Counted from the stretch's first letter, positions 21,950 to 33,641 are shown. The stretch is 64,000 bases of DNA from Nemophila menziesii (GCA_029959085.1 JARWIR010000001.1:66154899-66218898), one strand, 5' to 3'. Notes: generated from the letters alone by a model not told the origin. Numbers and translations: made by a program.

Positions 21950-22300
21950 TTACTTCAAAACAACAATAATTAAGAGAAAAAAGAGGATTGCCAACACACA
22001 TTTCACAGTCTTCATAAAATCTGCAATAGATTGATTTAAATCTGTGTGGTTTATTGCAGATATGTCATTATCACTTAGGTTATTCGATGAGGTCTCTCCT
22101 ACTTCAGAAGTAACGTTTTCTTCTCCAATTTGCCGGCACCATCTCCAAAATCCGCAGGTGTTGCAGTAGAAGTACAAAGCACCATAGTTCCCAGTGTAGC
22201 CTCCTCGTGTTATTATAGGATCAAGCAAGGTTGGTGGATTACAGCGGCAATGGATTGGTGCTACGAAAATTGTTGCCTTATTTCTCTTCCTTCCAGCCAT
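21950..22300 (-). CDS. GRF-type zinc-finger protein with C-terminal membrane anchor (116 aa)
   Basis: The single-exon frame starts MAGRKRNKATIF. Residues about 17-55 form a GRF zinc finger: CRCNPPTLL, then YGALYFYCNTCGFWRWC, matching the family pattern C-x-C ... FY-x-C ... CGF-x-WC. GRF fingers bind nucleic acid, often single-stranded. After a polar linker, residues about 98-116 (CVLAILFFLLIIVVLK) form one hydrophobic segment at the C-terminus, suggesting a tail anchor. Short plant proteins with exactly this GRF-plus-terminal-helix layout (At4g04775-like) are common and uncharacterised. It sits on the minus strand between the second and third small coiled-coil genes inside the MULE. Confidence 0.8.
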   Translation of the reverse strand: MAGRKRNKATIFVAPIHCRCNPPTLLDPIITRGGYTGNYGALYFYCNTCGFWRWCRQIGEENVTSEVGETSSNNLSDNDISAINHTDLNQSIADFMKTVKCVLAILFFLLIIVVLK

Positions 22301-22696
22301 TAGAGTGTAACACGGCTACTTGATGAAGTCCTACCTTTTACCTTTACTCCCCTAATAATAACATGTGTTTTATAAGGTTATTACTCCCTATTAGGTCAGT
22401 TATATATGATCTGGAATGAAGATATAGCCGTTGCGAAATCAACGGCTTGATTTTTATTATTTTAACAATATATATTAAATGTTTAAAGAAATGGTATCCC
22501 ACATGTTTAAAAATTAATACTTTAATCACAGTCCCCGAAGTTTTGTAAAAGCCAATTTGGGCCTCACACATTATTAGATGTCAAAAAACTTCCCAGAAAC
22601 CAAACCTACCCGGTTTATTAACATTTATCACATAATATACTGAGTTGTAGCGGCTCAACGTTTTTGGTACCTATCTCTTGATAGAAGTTGAACGCG

Positions 22697-23053
22697 ATGA
22701 AACCCAGCTCTCAATCCCAGTTTGTTCCTCGATTTTCAAGAACATACAACGTGCCTAGGAAACAGAGGCGTATTGGGGTGCTTAAAAAAACTACACCAGA
22801 GAGAAAAATTGATATTGAATCAGCAAATTCTAGTCGAGTTGGATCTGCATCAAGAATAAACGAGGGTGGTAACAAGTACGTGACAGATGGAGAGCGTATT
22901 TTGCAGGCATTGAACGCTGTCTTGGACTGCAACGCGCGTCTTCAATGTTGTCTGGATAAAATGGAGGAAAGGTTTAAGAGCCTTGAAGAAAAAATTGCAG
23001 AATTACATCCCAAACAACCAAAGACCGGTTTAAAGGAATTCAAGTTCTTTTAA
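22697..23053 (+). CDS. Small coiled-coil protein 3 (single exon, 118 aa)
   Basis: The frame starts MKPSSQSQFVPRFSRTYN. The N-terminal half is strongly basic (RKQRRIGVLKK), like a nuclear localisation signal. The C-terminal half carries ILQALNAVLDCNARLQC followed by CLDKMEERFKSLEEKIAEL, a coiled-coil candidate at about residues 85-108. It lacks the intron seen in the genes at 18497 and 20131, but size, helix position and orientation are alike. I do not recognise a known family. I chose the ATG at 22697; an in-frame TTG lies nine bases upstream. Confidence that it is expressed is moderate. Confidence 0.65.
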   Translation: MKPSSQSQFVPRFSRTYNVPRKQRRIGVLKKTTPERKIDIESANSSRVGSASRINEGGNKYVTDGERILQALNAVLDCNARLQCCLDKMEERFKSLEEKIAELHPKQPKTGLKEFKFF

Positions 23054-23772
23054 CATTGTTTATGTGGGTTATTAAGTTTTGGGATCCTTTGATTGATGAG
23101 CCAGATTTAATGATTTTCTATTATTTACTAGTATGTAATACTTATTTACAATTTGTGTTCTGTGATTTGATTTTTGCAATGTTTTAGTGTGGTTATGTGT
23201 TCTGCAAATCCATGTTTTATGCTCTATTAGAATAGAACTGGTTTTAAAACCATTAGGCTTTGTTGTTTATGTAAGGTACTTTTGGTGCAGAAATAAGCTA
23301 AATCGTACAATTTATAGAGTCATCCATGTAACTATTGTCATGAATCCATGACAATTAAAGTGGAACAACCCGGTTACAAAATCATTCAGTGGAAATTGAA
23401 TCCATAAGGTTCCAAACACAAACCTAGTTGCTAACATTCTGCATCATTCATTTTAAACACAAATCCACAACTTCAATATTGTAATAAAGACAAACAGTAT
23501 ATAAATAAGAGTTAAAGTTAAGTTACAACTAATAGCATTACCACTTGTCTGTGTTACAATACAAACCAAAAGTGCTCACCTTTCCAGCAGTTAAATAAAA
23601 CGGATAATTTTGAAACATAATCCAATCACACAAGAAACCAAAAATTAGTGTTACATAAACCCTCCATGACCCCCTTAATCTAAAGTTCAACTACATCATA
23701 AACCCTACAAACAAGTAATTATATTTGTATCCCAAACATAATACAAATAATCATCAGTCAATCTCTCCAACA
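23054..23772. other. Region between convergent coiled-coil gene 3 and the ULP1 gene
   Basis: AT-rich 3' flanks of two convergent genes. No coding frame supported. Confidence 0.5.
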
Positions 23773-26700
23773 TCACTCTTCAACAGGTTCTATATAATAT
23801 CTCAGAGAATTGTGCTCTGATCTGAATAGCATTTTTGCAAGATCAAACCTTCTTTTACTTGCCTCTTTGTATCCCCAATTAATCACCAGACCAGGGAACC
23901 TCATCATGTTACAAACATGCAACGCACAATCAAGAGTACCATTTTGCTTGGGCAACCACTTTGGGTAATTCGGCGGGTCTGTACGAATAGCTGGTAATGT
24001 ATGATTCTTGTCTATGAGTCCCAGCCATTCTTTTACTTTTTCCATCTACACCATCAAGATCAACATTTTAAAAATTACCCGGTTGTGATACTTTGGTTTT
24101 AAGTGAAATACAAAAGAAAAAAACCATACCACACAAAAGTACTGTTTGAGAAATGATCTCCTAGGATTCTCACTTGGAAGCGTAGAATCACAAAAATGAA
24201 CCACCTTCTCGACAAAATCGACAACGTAGAGGACCCAATGATGGTCACCCACATTTACCGGCATAAAAATCTGCAAACACCCAGCCACACCACCAAAAGA
24301 GGATTATAAATCGAGGTCTGGTTTAAGAACAATACAAATAAATATAACTCGTGTTGCCAAATATCGGGTCCACTCATACAACATACCCGTTCAACGTCCT
24401 TTACGTCTCCGTTACATCTCTTTGAGCCATAATAAACACGGACATTGTCCTCTTGGGTATGCAAACCACTTACCAATACCGACTACACGGCAATAAGAAC
24501 CCAAACTAAAATTAAATTCTGAATGACCATGTCAATAAAGCTTGAATAGAAACATAAATTAAACACTTACTGAAAAATATGTCGGCATATACCATATTTT
24601 GCAAGTTGGATCCCTAGACTTGGTCTCCTCCACCAACATCTCCCCGACCAAATCAATAACCTAAAAAAACACAAAGTATGGGGTATATAAGAAATTATCT
24701 AAAACACTAAATCAAATAAATATGAAGCTCAACTATTACACCACTTTACGAAATTATAGTTTTAAGGGACTCACATCAGCGGATACATATTTAGCAGGAT
24801 TTAGCAGCTGTCTCATGTGTAAACGATTTAGGTTAAAGCGCGGGAACGATATTACCATCTCACTGTCCACCCAAAGTTATAAATTAAACATAAAAAATCG
24901 TACAATCCCTACAATTAAACCTTTTACGTACCTATCATCCGGTGAAGGGTCACTTAGATACTTCAACAACAACTTATCGTCTTTATTTAGAGAAATTGAA
25001 TAAGAGGACCATCCATGATGATTACCCATTTGTATTTTATAGGGAGAAACAGAAACCTTAAGGGGAGTCAAACAACCGCTAGACAAGTCTATAACATGTT
25101 CTCTTTTAGCCTTTTTTGCTTTAACATTGTTAGAGGGGGGCATCATCAATCCGGATTGTGGAGACTGGGGTTTTTTAGCACTAGACTTTACCACAGGACT
25201 TGGTGACTCGAATCCCAACTCCACGTCCCTAACCACGGAAGACCCAGTTGGTGAACCAAATAGACTTCGGGTTTCTCCAGCCGCGATATCACAAAGGCTT
25301 TACCTTTTCCGGTAATAGAACCGGCTAGACTTTCCACATACCCTCTCAATTCATCTAACTCTCTTCTTCTCACCCACTCCTCCCCGCTACTTTTATCGAA
25401 TCCACAACGTTTGTTCTTCGCGCTTGAAGGAGTCGCAAACAACTCTTCCCGGATACCTTTCCTGGGTGCTTTCTTAACATCGGCCATCTCAGCATCACCT
25501 TCCTCCTCCTCAGACTCCAACTTCCAAAATCTACAGAACCTATAGTTCTTCCCCCCACACCTTTCGAGTTCCTTCACCTTCTTCGTAGCGGTCCCGGTGG
25601 ACCAATGCTGACAAAAAGGCAAAGCCTTAGGAACAGGTTTAAATTTGTTCATGCGCTGAACATGTTGAAGAAACAAAATCTGCAAAACAATCATTCCATC
25701 AGCAATTCAATAGCAGAACTCCTACTAAAAAGACTCATTAAACTTTCAATACAAAAATAACAAAATTAGGGTACAATACAACATCACTAACCTGTAACAC
25801 ATACACGCATCCAGGAAAATACTTAGACTTACAACTGGGGTCAGCGCCATTAAAAACCTCAATTCCTCGAACTATATTATTGTACACAAGCAGTGACCAA
25901 TTAAACTGGCCAATCAAATCAACATCCGCAACGGAATGAAAAAAGGACATATCTAGTCCATGCACGTTGCCTGGACACAACAAAAAACCAGTTACGTACA
26001 ACGTAAACAACGCCTTGAACCCGTCTCCGTGACTGGCGCACCCGAGGAATCGAGTCTCCAAGGCGTTCAAGTGGACAGCACTTTTTTTAACAATGTTGAC
26101 TTTAAATAAGTCCTCAAGCTCGCTAACCCTGTCTACATCCCCCCCACTCAGGGGGGGTAATTCTCCGGTCATCGGTATCCCAAGAACCCGGTTCACATCC
26201 ACATAAGAAAAAGACAATCTGCTGCCATACAGGTTAAATTCGCTATTGACGGGATCAAATATTTCCGCCATTGCTGTACAAATGTCATGCTTCAGAACAC
26301 TCTTTGGAAGAAGAAGTAATCCTCCAAACCCCATTTCATTTACAACCGCCTTATGTTCCTCGGAAAGGTGCTGGCTTAAAAGGGTAATTTTATTTAATGA
26401 AACCTTTGTGGACAGCTGTACCTGCAGTAACACGTACAAAACACAAGCAATTTAGAGAATTACATATACAATACACATCTATAAAAAGTATAATGGCATA
26501 CACGAAACATCAACACATGCAATTCACTATTAGAAATTAATATAATTAGAGTAAGACCCGTAGATTATTATACTTTAAACAATAACAATATGCGAAAACT
26601 CATTAAAAATACGTATACTATGTTACACTATACAAAAAACTATACCCAATTAGTCCCATAATTCAACAAAATAAAACGTGCCCTATAATAAATACAATCA

Positions 26701-27492
26701 CGGCTAACTTCCTATTAAATTATAAGAATCCCAAACCCCATCAACTATAGATAACATCTAATGAACCACGCCCTTTAGGAAACAAATCCACAATATCCAT
26801 ACTCACTAAAATAGGACACTTGAATTGATGACCAAACAAACTACACAATCAATAATCACTCACATTGTAATTCAAATGACATATGATGCCAATTACTGTT
26901 AAAAAACATAAACATTTTCATACAAGTTTATAATAGCAGACCTACAACAACAGCAAAATAAAAAAAAATTCCAGAGATTCTTGCCTGATTGCCCTCCGGA
27001 TTATCCCCACCCATCTCTTTGACGCTAACTTCCTTCTCCACTGGTGGAAGATTGCTCCCGCGAAAGCCATCTTCATAAATAGCCCTCCGATAAGGTGGAA
27101 GCGTGTCAAACAATAAGACTTGGGCATCCCAATCCAAAACGGCATCGGGACAATTAACTAGCGCATCACGCGCTACACTTTGCCTAATTATCATACAATG
27201 ATACATATACATTAAACAAGAAATCAAGTACATAACCATAAACATATTCTTCAAGAAAGTAAATAAAACCACTTACGCATAGTACTCCGCGGCGTTCTTC
27301 GGCGGAGGAAACCCAGCTGGGTCTCTTCTAGGTGGGGCTCTACTTACACCAAATGTAAAACAATTTAATTAACATCACTCAAATAATCAAATACAACTTT
27401 ATTACTAACCCTTTGCTGTTAATCTTCTTCCCTGTGCTGCGACCCATCCTAGAGTTCGCAATAGACCCGCTTAAATTAGATCGAGATGCCAT
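23773..27492 (-). CDS. ULP1-type (C48) cysteine protease-like gene, about 11 exons
   Basis: This spliced gene encodes roughly 770 residues. Exons 1-4 join cleanly: 27492-27410 (MASRSNLSGSIANSR...), 27339-27277, 27183-26985 and 26421-25792, the third intron using a GC donor (CAG|GCAAG). Exon 5 starts at 25679; later exons lie near 25230-24932, 24870-24772, 24660-24570, 24480-24410, 24280-24130 and 24045-23773, with some boundaries approximate. The C-terminal part has the C48 catalytic layout: His in GDHHWVLYVVDF, Asp in FCDSTL, and Gln and Cys in KQNGTLDCALHV. ULP1 proteases remove SUMO from proteins; whether this one does is unknown. The upstream part (GFGGLLLLPKSVL, GIPMTGELPP, FLLCPGNVHGLDMSFF) resembles the N-terminal domain of plant transposon-borne ULP-like proteins. 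I see no stop in the supported exons, so the gene may be functional. Confidence 0.85.
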
Positions 27493-28049
27493 TGAATTGG
27501 AAATCAAAGTTGAAAGAAGGCGGCGAAGTTAGTGTAGATGGATGGAAAGAACTTAGAAGGATAAAGAGAAGACAAAGACGATGAAGAGTGCAACAATGAA
27601 GATGTAAAAGAAAAAGAATGAAGACGTAGCTGCAAGACTCCAACCAAGGCTAGCTCCTAGGAACGTCAACGGTGGGTACCTAGGTGGAGAGAGAAGGTGG
27701 ATGAAACGGCGAAGTGACATGTCCACTTACCTCGGGACATTCAATTTTTTTTTTTAAACTCAAAAAGACATTACATAGTCCGCATGCTTGACACGTGTTA
27801 GTAAAATGTTTAAACTAAATTACAGAAATTGTGTGACAAAGAACGAAAAGATACACTACCCGACAAGATTGAACAAGAAATATAGTACTCGGTGGAACAA
27901 AAATTAACAAATAAGCGTGAAGGGATGACACAGGAACAAAAATTTGTACATCATACAGAACAAAAATTTAAAATCTACATCGAGCCCCACAAAATAAAGT
28001 ACGTTTTAAGGGCATCCTGGTAAATTGCTAAAGCTTTTTTTTTTTTTTT
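27493..28049. other. MULE right subterminal region and ULP1 upstream region
   Basis: Non-coding. AGAACGAAAAG, GGAACAAAAATT, GGAACAAAAATTT and GAACAAAAATTT recur at about 27840-27970, the inverse of TTTTTGTTCC at the left end. GCTTGACACGTGT at 27784 mirrors 11051. The promoter of the minus-strand ULP1 gene must also lie here. Confidence 0.6.
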
Positions 28050-28088
28050 AAGCCGTGTACCTACACGGAATGTACTGAAGACGAACTC
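28050..28088 (-). repeat. MULE right terminal inverted repeat
   Basis: It is the inverted partner of 10702-10740; its outer end reads ...GACGAACTC, directly followed by the target duplication. Confidence 0.92.
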
Positions 28089-28098
28089 GAGGATAACC
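28089..28098. repeat. Target-site duplication of the MULE, right copy
   Basis: GAGGATAACC, identical to 10692-10701. Confidence 0.93.
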
Positions 28099-28739
28099 TG
28101 ACCCTCCCTATATTCTCTGTAAGTTATAAAAGTTATAAAAGTTTATCTTTAAAACATCATTTTTTATTTTGTTTGAAACCCTCTAATTTTATATTATTTT
28201 CTTTTTGTTTCGACTCTAAAGATTTTAAAAAAGTTGGGGTTTGTACTTTCTAGTGTACGGGTGCGAATGGAACAAAAAAAAAGGTATGGGTCCGATTAAT
28301 GTTGTTTAGCGCTTAGCTTCTTTTGGTTGGTCGTTGGTGCTCAGCCCATTTGCTGAAATTTCACTTCCTTTGGGCCTTTCTAGTTTGGACCATCTTGTTT
28401 ATGTCTCTTATGTTATTAAAATAACATGTAAGCTCGTGTACTAATCAAATACTTAATATTACTAATCAAATAAAATAAATAATTACAAAATCATCCAATA
28501 CCCAATGGTATAACATCAAGTTTAAGTAATTAGGATAACTGATAAGGATACATGTCAAGATACGAGTCAAGTATGTTGTCAGGTGTAAGCTTATACTTGG
28601 CTACCCTATTCCTATCTCTTTAAATAAAGGAGAGACTAGATAGTAATATTTAGCTACTAAGTAAATACTATTAATACAAGGATGAATGAGACATAGGGTG
28701 TTGGAGACTCATTTTTCTCTCTATAAGAAATTGAATAAA
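28099..28739. other. Spacer right of the MULE, no gene seen
   Basis: AT-rich. Bases 28540-28690 (GGATACATGTCAAG, then TCTTTAAATAAAGGAGAG) could be part of an old LTR or promoter, but I cannot place it. Confidence 0.4.
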
Positions 28740-29285
28740 TCTTAATTCTTCCAAGAAATTTTAAGGATGACAAAATACTAAAATACCCTTATATAATACA
28801 AAAAACACTAAAAGACAAAAAAATATTGAGTGTTGACACTATTTATTTCCGGCCACTACCCACCGACCTCCGTCCACCCCCACCGACCTCCGGGATCAGG
28901 CCACCACCGCGAACCTCCGGCCACCACCCATCGCCCATCGCCAGAAAAGTATAAAGTATCGGAAAAAAGTATAAAGTATCGTAAAATTTGATGAGTACTC
29001 CATTAAAAACAGTGAATACTCTATAAAAACAGTGAGTACTCTATGAAAAAACTGTAAAGATTCTATAAAATTAATGAGTATTCGAAAAAATTAATGAGTA
29101 TTTTATCACAATTTCAAACTTATTACATAATAAAAAACAAAATATACTAATTACAACAAGAAAAAAGTAAAAAACCAATTCATTACATGTTTGACTAGAT
29201 CTAAAAAAAAAAAATTGAGTCATCATCACGTTTGACCAGATCTGAACAACAACAAAAAGATAAAAAGGAGCCATCTTCTTAATGG
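28740..29285 (-). repeat. Degenerate dispersed repeat, copy 2 (inverted relative to copy 1)
   Basis: The reverse complement shares ordered blocks with 8230-8990: AGATCTGGTCAAA, repeated ACTCACTGTTTTT, a GC-rich centre, and AAGGGTATTTTAGTATTTTG followed by TCATCCTTAAAATT. It truncates the LINE fragment that starts at about 29285. Confidence 0.45.
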
Positions 29286-31060
29286 AGGTCTTTACTGGAC
29301 GACCAGCAAAGGAGGCTCATAAACTTCGGCTTGGTCCTCGCACCACTACTGGTGGCGCTGCTTCACGAACGGAGAATGGAAACATATGTTTGGCGTTTGT
29401 CCATTCCCTATTCTATGTATTCCGTGCTGCTTAATAAAGTCTCGTTCTGCAATTATACTCGCCTAACTCCAGATTCTGCTATATCTCAGTTTAACTGTCA
29501 TAAAATCAGAGTTGGGAAAATAAATACCTTATAGAATTCTTGCTGCTAGTGTTCCTAGGTTGTTCATAATCCTCCATGCTTGTGCTCCTAGTAATGATGT
29601 GTTCATAAGTTTGAGATCTCTAAATCCAATACATCTGAGTAGTTTTCCGACTGCCAGTTTTTCCCATGTCAGCCAGTATATCCTATTTCACTCTCCCAAG
29701 CTACACCAGAAGTTTGCAATAGCTGAAATTGATTTCCTACAAAACAAAACTGGGTATAGAATATTGACATTGTGTATATTGGTATAACTTGTAGAACAGC
29801 ATTGATCAAAACTTATTTTCCTCCGTCCGGTAATAGTTTTGCTTTCCATCCTTCTGTTTTGGAGAATAGTTTTTTTGCTATCCATTCTAGTGCTTCTAAT
29901 TTTGATCGTTTGTGGCATAACGGTATACCTAGATAATTGCCTAGGTCGTCCTTTTCTGCCATTTGAATATCTTGAGTTACCTGATTTCGTATCTCTTCTG
30001 GAGTGTCTTTACTAAAGTAAATCACTGACTTGTGGTAGTTGTTTTGTTGTCCTGAACCTTCACAGTATTCTGTGAGGCAATTATTGAAAGCCCGTAAATC
30101 TGTATCATCAATCGTAATAAAGAAAAGTGAGTCATCTGCAAACAGGAGGTGAGAAATTTATGGACAGATTCTTGTAATCTGGATTCCTTTGATTTGTCCT
30201 TGTAGGCACGCATTTTCTATAAGGCTTATCAGTGCTTCCGTCAGGAGAGAGAAAAGGAATGGGGATAAAGGATCCCCTTGTCTGAGTCCTCTTCCTGAAT
30301 GGAAACTCGGTAACCTTTCTCCGTTAAAATTGATTTGAAAGGACACCATTGTAATACAATTCCTTATCCAGCTAACCCACGTATCATGAAAACCCAATTT
30401 AGTAAGTAATCTAAAAATAAATTCCCATCGAACCTGATTGTATGCTTTGGCCATATCAATTTTTATACCTTCCATATGTTTTGGTTTCTTTCGTTTTCGG
30501 TTCATATAGAAGGATATTTCTTGTGATATAAGAATGTTACCGTGGATGGCCCGTCCTTTAATAAAAGCAGCTTGAGTTGGTGATACTATTTCGTTCATTA
30601 TATGTTGCAGATGATTCAAGAGCATCTTAGCTATTATTTTATATCTGAAGTTGATGCAAGATATCGCTTTGTAGTCGCCCAATAATTCTTGTATCTCTCC
30701 TTTTCGGATTAGTGTGATCAGGGTGTCATTAAGCGCTTCCAAGGCTACGTTGTTGTTGAAAAAATCATGTACAACTCTAAATACGTCGTCTTTAATAATA
30801 TCCCAAAATTTGTTGTAAAATTTACCGTTTAACCCATCTGGACCCGGTGCCTTTGTGGTTGATTGATGTTTAAGGGAATTTTCTAGTTCGTCCATAATAG
30901 GTTGTTGTATTAACTTTTGGTTCATTGCATTTGTAACTTTCAGTGTGACGTATCTCAGTGCATTGATCATTTTGTAGTTTGACGCCTTAAACCTCCTAAT
31001 ATAGGTGAGAAAGGGGTTTGGTGGAAGGCAAGTAACAATTACAAATGGAAACTTATCCAA
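29285..31060 (-). pseudogene. LINE reverse transcriptase fragment
   Basis: A 300-residue open part (31060-30158) has the non-LTR RT landmarks TTKAPGPDGLNGKFY, LLNHLQHIMNEIVSPTQAAF and KGRAIHGNIL, DMAKAYNQVRWEF, and GLRQGDPLSPFLF. The frame then shifts near 30160. The FADD-type catalytic box falls in the shifted part (minus-strand sequence around 30130-30155 reads LLFADDS-like in another frame). The remainder continues with GNYLGIPLCHKRSK and EGWKAKLLPDGGK at 29813-30025, SLLGAQAWRIMNNL near 29560, and RIGNGQTPNI near 29400. Frameshifts and stops make it inactive. Endonuclease and ORF1 are absent on this strand. Confidence 0.85.
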
Positions 31061-31108
31061 ACCAACATCAGTTCATCATCACTAACACTCAAATTCAAGA
31101 TTTAAACA

Positions 31109-31110
<2 letters not shown>

Positions 31111-31146
<36 letters not shown>
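31111..31146. repeat. (AT)n microsatellite, about 18 units
   Basis: A pure AT dinucleotide run at the junction of the two LINE parts. Confidence 0.95.
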
Positions 31147-31149
<3 letters not shown>

Positions 31150-31259
31150 CTTAATACATCTAAACAAAGTATAATCCTACATATACAAACACAATCCTTG
31201 ATGAATTCAACATCGGACGACACCAAATCTGGAAATCAAAAACAAAACGAGACAAGGTA

Positions 31260-32288
31260 AAACATATAGAACAGAGATCCACTAATAACAACTAGAATCA
31301 AAGAAAGATTAATGAGGAGGCCATGATATCTATCCAAACAAGAGCGAGCAATAGCAATAAGGACGACACAGAAGGAAGGACTCAGTTTTCGTATGATGGC
31401 AACAAGGAAGCAATTAAATCAAGGCGTAAGGATTTCATCACTAGTAAGTTTGTTAGTATTAAAGATATTGAGTATATTTCTTACCGTTTCTTGGATTGGG
31501 TTATTTATAAGCAACTTTTATCTATTAAATATGATTATATAAAAAAGGAAAACTCTATCAAACAAAAAAAAAGAATCTCATATGGATGGTAACTACGAAA
31601 AACATGGAATGATTATCTATTATAATTTTGGTAATAAGAAAAAAATGATCAAACCGCAAGGTTTATGGACTATTGTCAACAAATCATATGTATCAATTGT
31701 GAGAAAATATTTAGGAAGAACAACAATCTGACATATACGAATGTTAAGCTTCTGTCTATGCACATCTTGTTGTGTCAAAGGATGTTCAATCGGGACGATA
31801 AGGACCCTGTCCTCACTTATATCACAAAGGTTGGTTTCTATCTCAACAGACATCGTAACAAAGGATTTTATGATTACATGGAGGCAGTTGGAAAAATAAA
31901 AATTATAGAAAAAATAGCCATGACAAAATCAAGGCAGTGGATGATGATATTCCTTATTATATTAAAGCTTTTAAGTCTCATATGTTTTTTGGGGTAAAAA
32001 GAGGGATGACGCTGTCGAGAAACTAATCAACAGAAACGGGAGAGCATTTCAAATGGGACCTTGATTTCTAAGGGAGGAGAATAGACATATTGAATATGGA
32101 ATGTTGGGGTTAGTTTTGATCAGTTGAAACAAAAAGAGGTACACACATGGGAAATAAAGGGGCGAAAAATACTTGGTTCCAAATCATTAAAGGGGAGTGA
32201 TATTCATCGATGGGGGAGGAAGTGGGCAAACAAGAAACACTTTGTAATTAACTATGCATTAAAGTTTAAAGACAATTTTCATGGCGTT
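31260..32288 (+). pseudogene. Probable LINE 5' region (ORF1), first part
   Basis: Degraded plus-strand frames (31323-31592, 31665-31997, 32124-32288) show no clear domain. I assign them to the LINE ORF1 region only because, once the nested elements are removed, this stretch continues at 60685 and leads into the endonuclease on the same strand. The last residues before the insertion read HFVINYALKFKDNFHGV. The assignment is inference. Confidence 0.4.
32284..32288. repeat. Target-site duplication of element C, left copy (GCGTT)
   Basis: Identical to 60685-60689. Confidence 0.88.
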
Positions 32289-33641
32289 TGGTGTCGCCTA
32301 GGGTGTGATAAAAATAAGATAAAATAAGCCAGAAAACAATGCACTAATCACCCTAGACAGGCACAGTACTGCAAGTATTACAGGACGTATGTAAGTTTTA
32401 ATGATAAGAAGAATTCGTCCTCAGGGACTTAATGTGTTATACGAATGAGCAAATAATTAGAGTAGCAGTAATTAATTAAAAGAAACAGAAAATAAAGATG
32501 ATTGATTGAGAGATTAATAATTAAAATAAGTAAAAGTAAAGACAATAAAATAAATAGGAGAGAATATGAGATGAGAGAGTATAGATTAGGTTTTGCTAGT
32601 ATGCACTAATCCTTATAATTCTTTCTATCAATTTCAGTTAATAAGGGAGATAATAGCTCTTAGATACTTAGTCAGGACTCTAAATTCTTACATATACCCG
32701 GAGAGCGTATAGGTAGGCTACGACACAACCATGAGGCAGTTTAAAATAGGGTTATCCTATGCTACTAGGTTGCTAAGCAAACAATTTTCTTCAATTGGTG
32801 ATATGGTGATTAAAACAAACCCTAATGACTATCTAGTTAGGCTGGTGTTGTCAGGACTAATTCCTTATTCTAGACGCTTATGTGGTGTTTCAATAATTAA
32901 ACACCCCTTCCGGGCGACCATCTAATTACTATTAGCACAACCCTAAATTTATCAGGTTTATGACAGTCGATAAATATAAACACATAAACAAATATATGGT
33001 TAAGTGGCTAGAATCAGATTAAAACATATAATTTACAAAGAAACATAATAGAAAGAAAATAGAATTCGTAGATTATACATGATGCAAAACCCAAGTTATG
33101 GGAAAATTAGTTCATACCTTAAGTAAATAAACTAAACGATTGAATAAAAGACTTCATCTTGCTCTCTACAATAACTCTAATGATATAAACCTTAAGGACT
33201 AATTTATGTTAGGCAATGATTACTTTACAAAGGTTTAAGGGTGTATTTATAGGTGTTTAGAAGACCTAATTCGTTTTCTTGGAGTGGAAGACAAGTAACT
33301 TGGACTCCAAGCCCAACTCAAACTCGTAACCCTAAAATATAGAAAAGGTAATAATCCGCCGCTGTTTTGTTTTGGCCGTATCCTTCAATACTTACCCGTT
33401 TGACGCATTTCAATAGTCAAAATTGATCGTCTCGGAAAGCTTTTTAACTTTTCGTCAGACCATTCTTACAAATTATTAAAAAATATTGAGTTATGATCAC
33501 TCCTATGGTAGTGGATGCTAGAATTCGGATTTATTTGGCAAGATTATCTTTCCATATCTTATCTTTTCTTTCCTTATCTCCAATTTCCATGCATATTTTC
33601 TTTCCTTTATCTCTTAGAATTGATTTGGCATCTAATTAATC

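Larger units (their letters stand above)
10702..28088 (+). mobile_element. Giant multi-gene Mutator-like element (17,387 bp)
   Basis: Both ends are exact. A perfect 10-bp direct repeat GAGGATAACC flanks terminal inverted repeats beginning GAGTCCGTCTT (left) and, reverse-complemented, GAGTTCGTCTT (right); the first 39 bases match at 34 positions. Weaker inverted similarity continues inward, for example ACACGTGTCAAGC at 11051 against GCTTGACACGTGT at 27784. Inside lie a FAR1/MULE transposase, a 99-bp tandem array, an F-box pseudogene, two spliced small coiled-coil genes, a GRF zinc-finger gene, a third small gene and a ULP1-type protease gene. ULP1-bearing MULEs (Kaonashi-type) are established in plants. 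Most autonomous MULEs are much smaller, so the cargo and size are unusual. Autonomy is doubtful because of the transposase substitution. Confidence 0.93.

Noticed and set aside
28540..28690. Solo LTR
   Set aside because: There is a TATA-like stretch, but I could not find matching TG...CA ends or a duplication.
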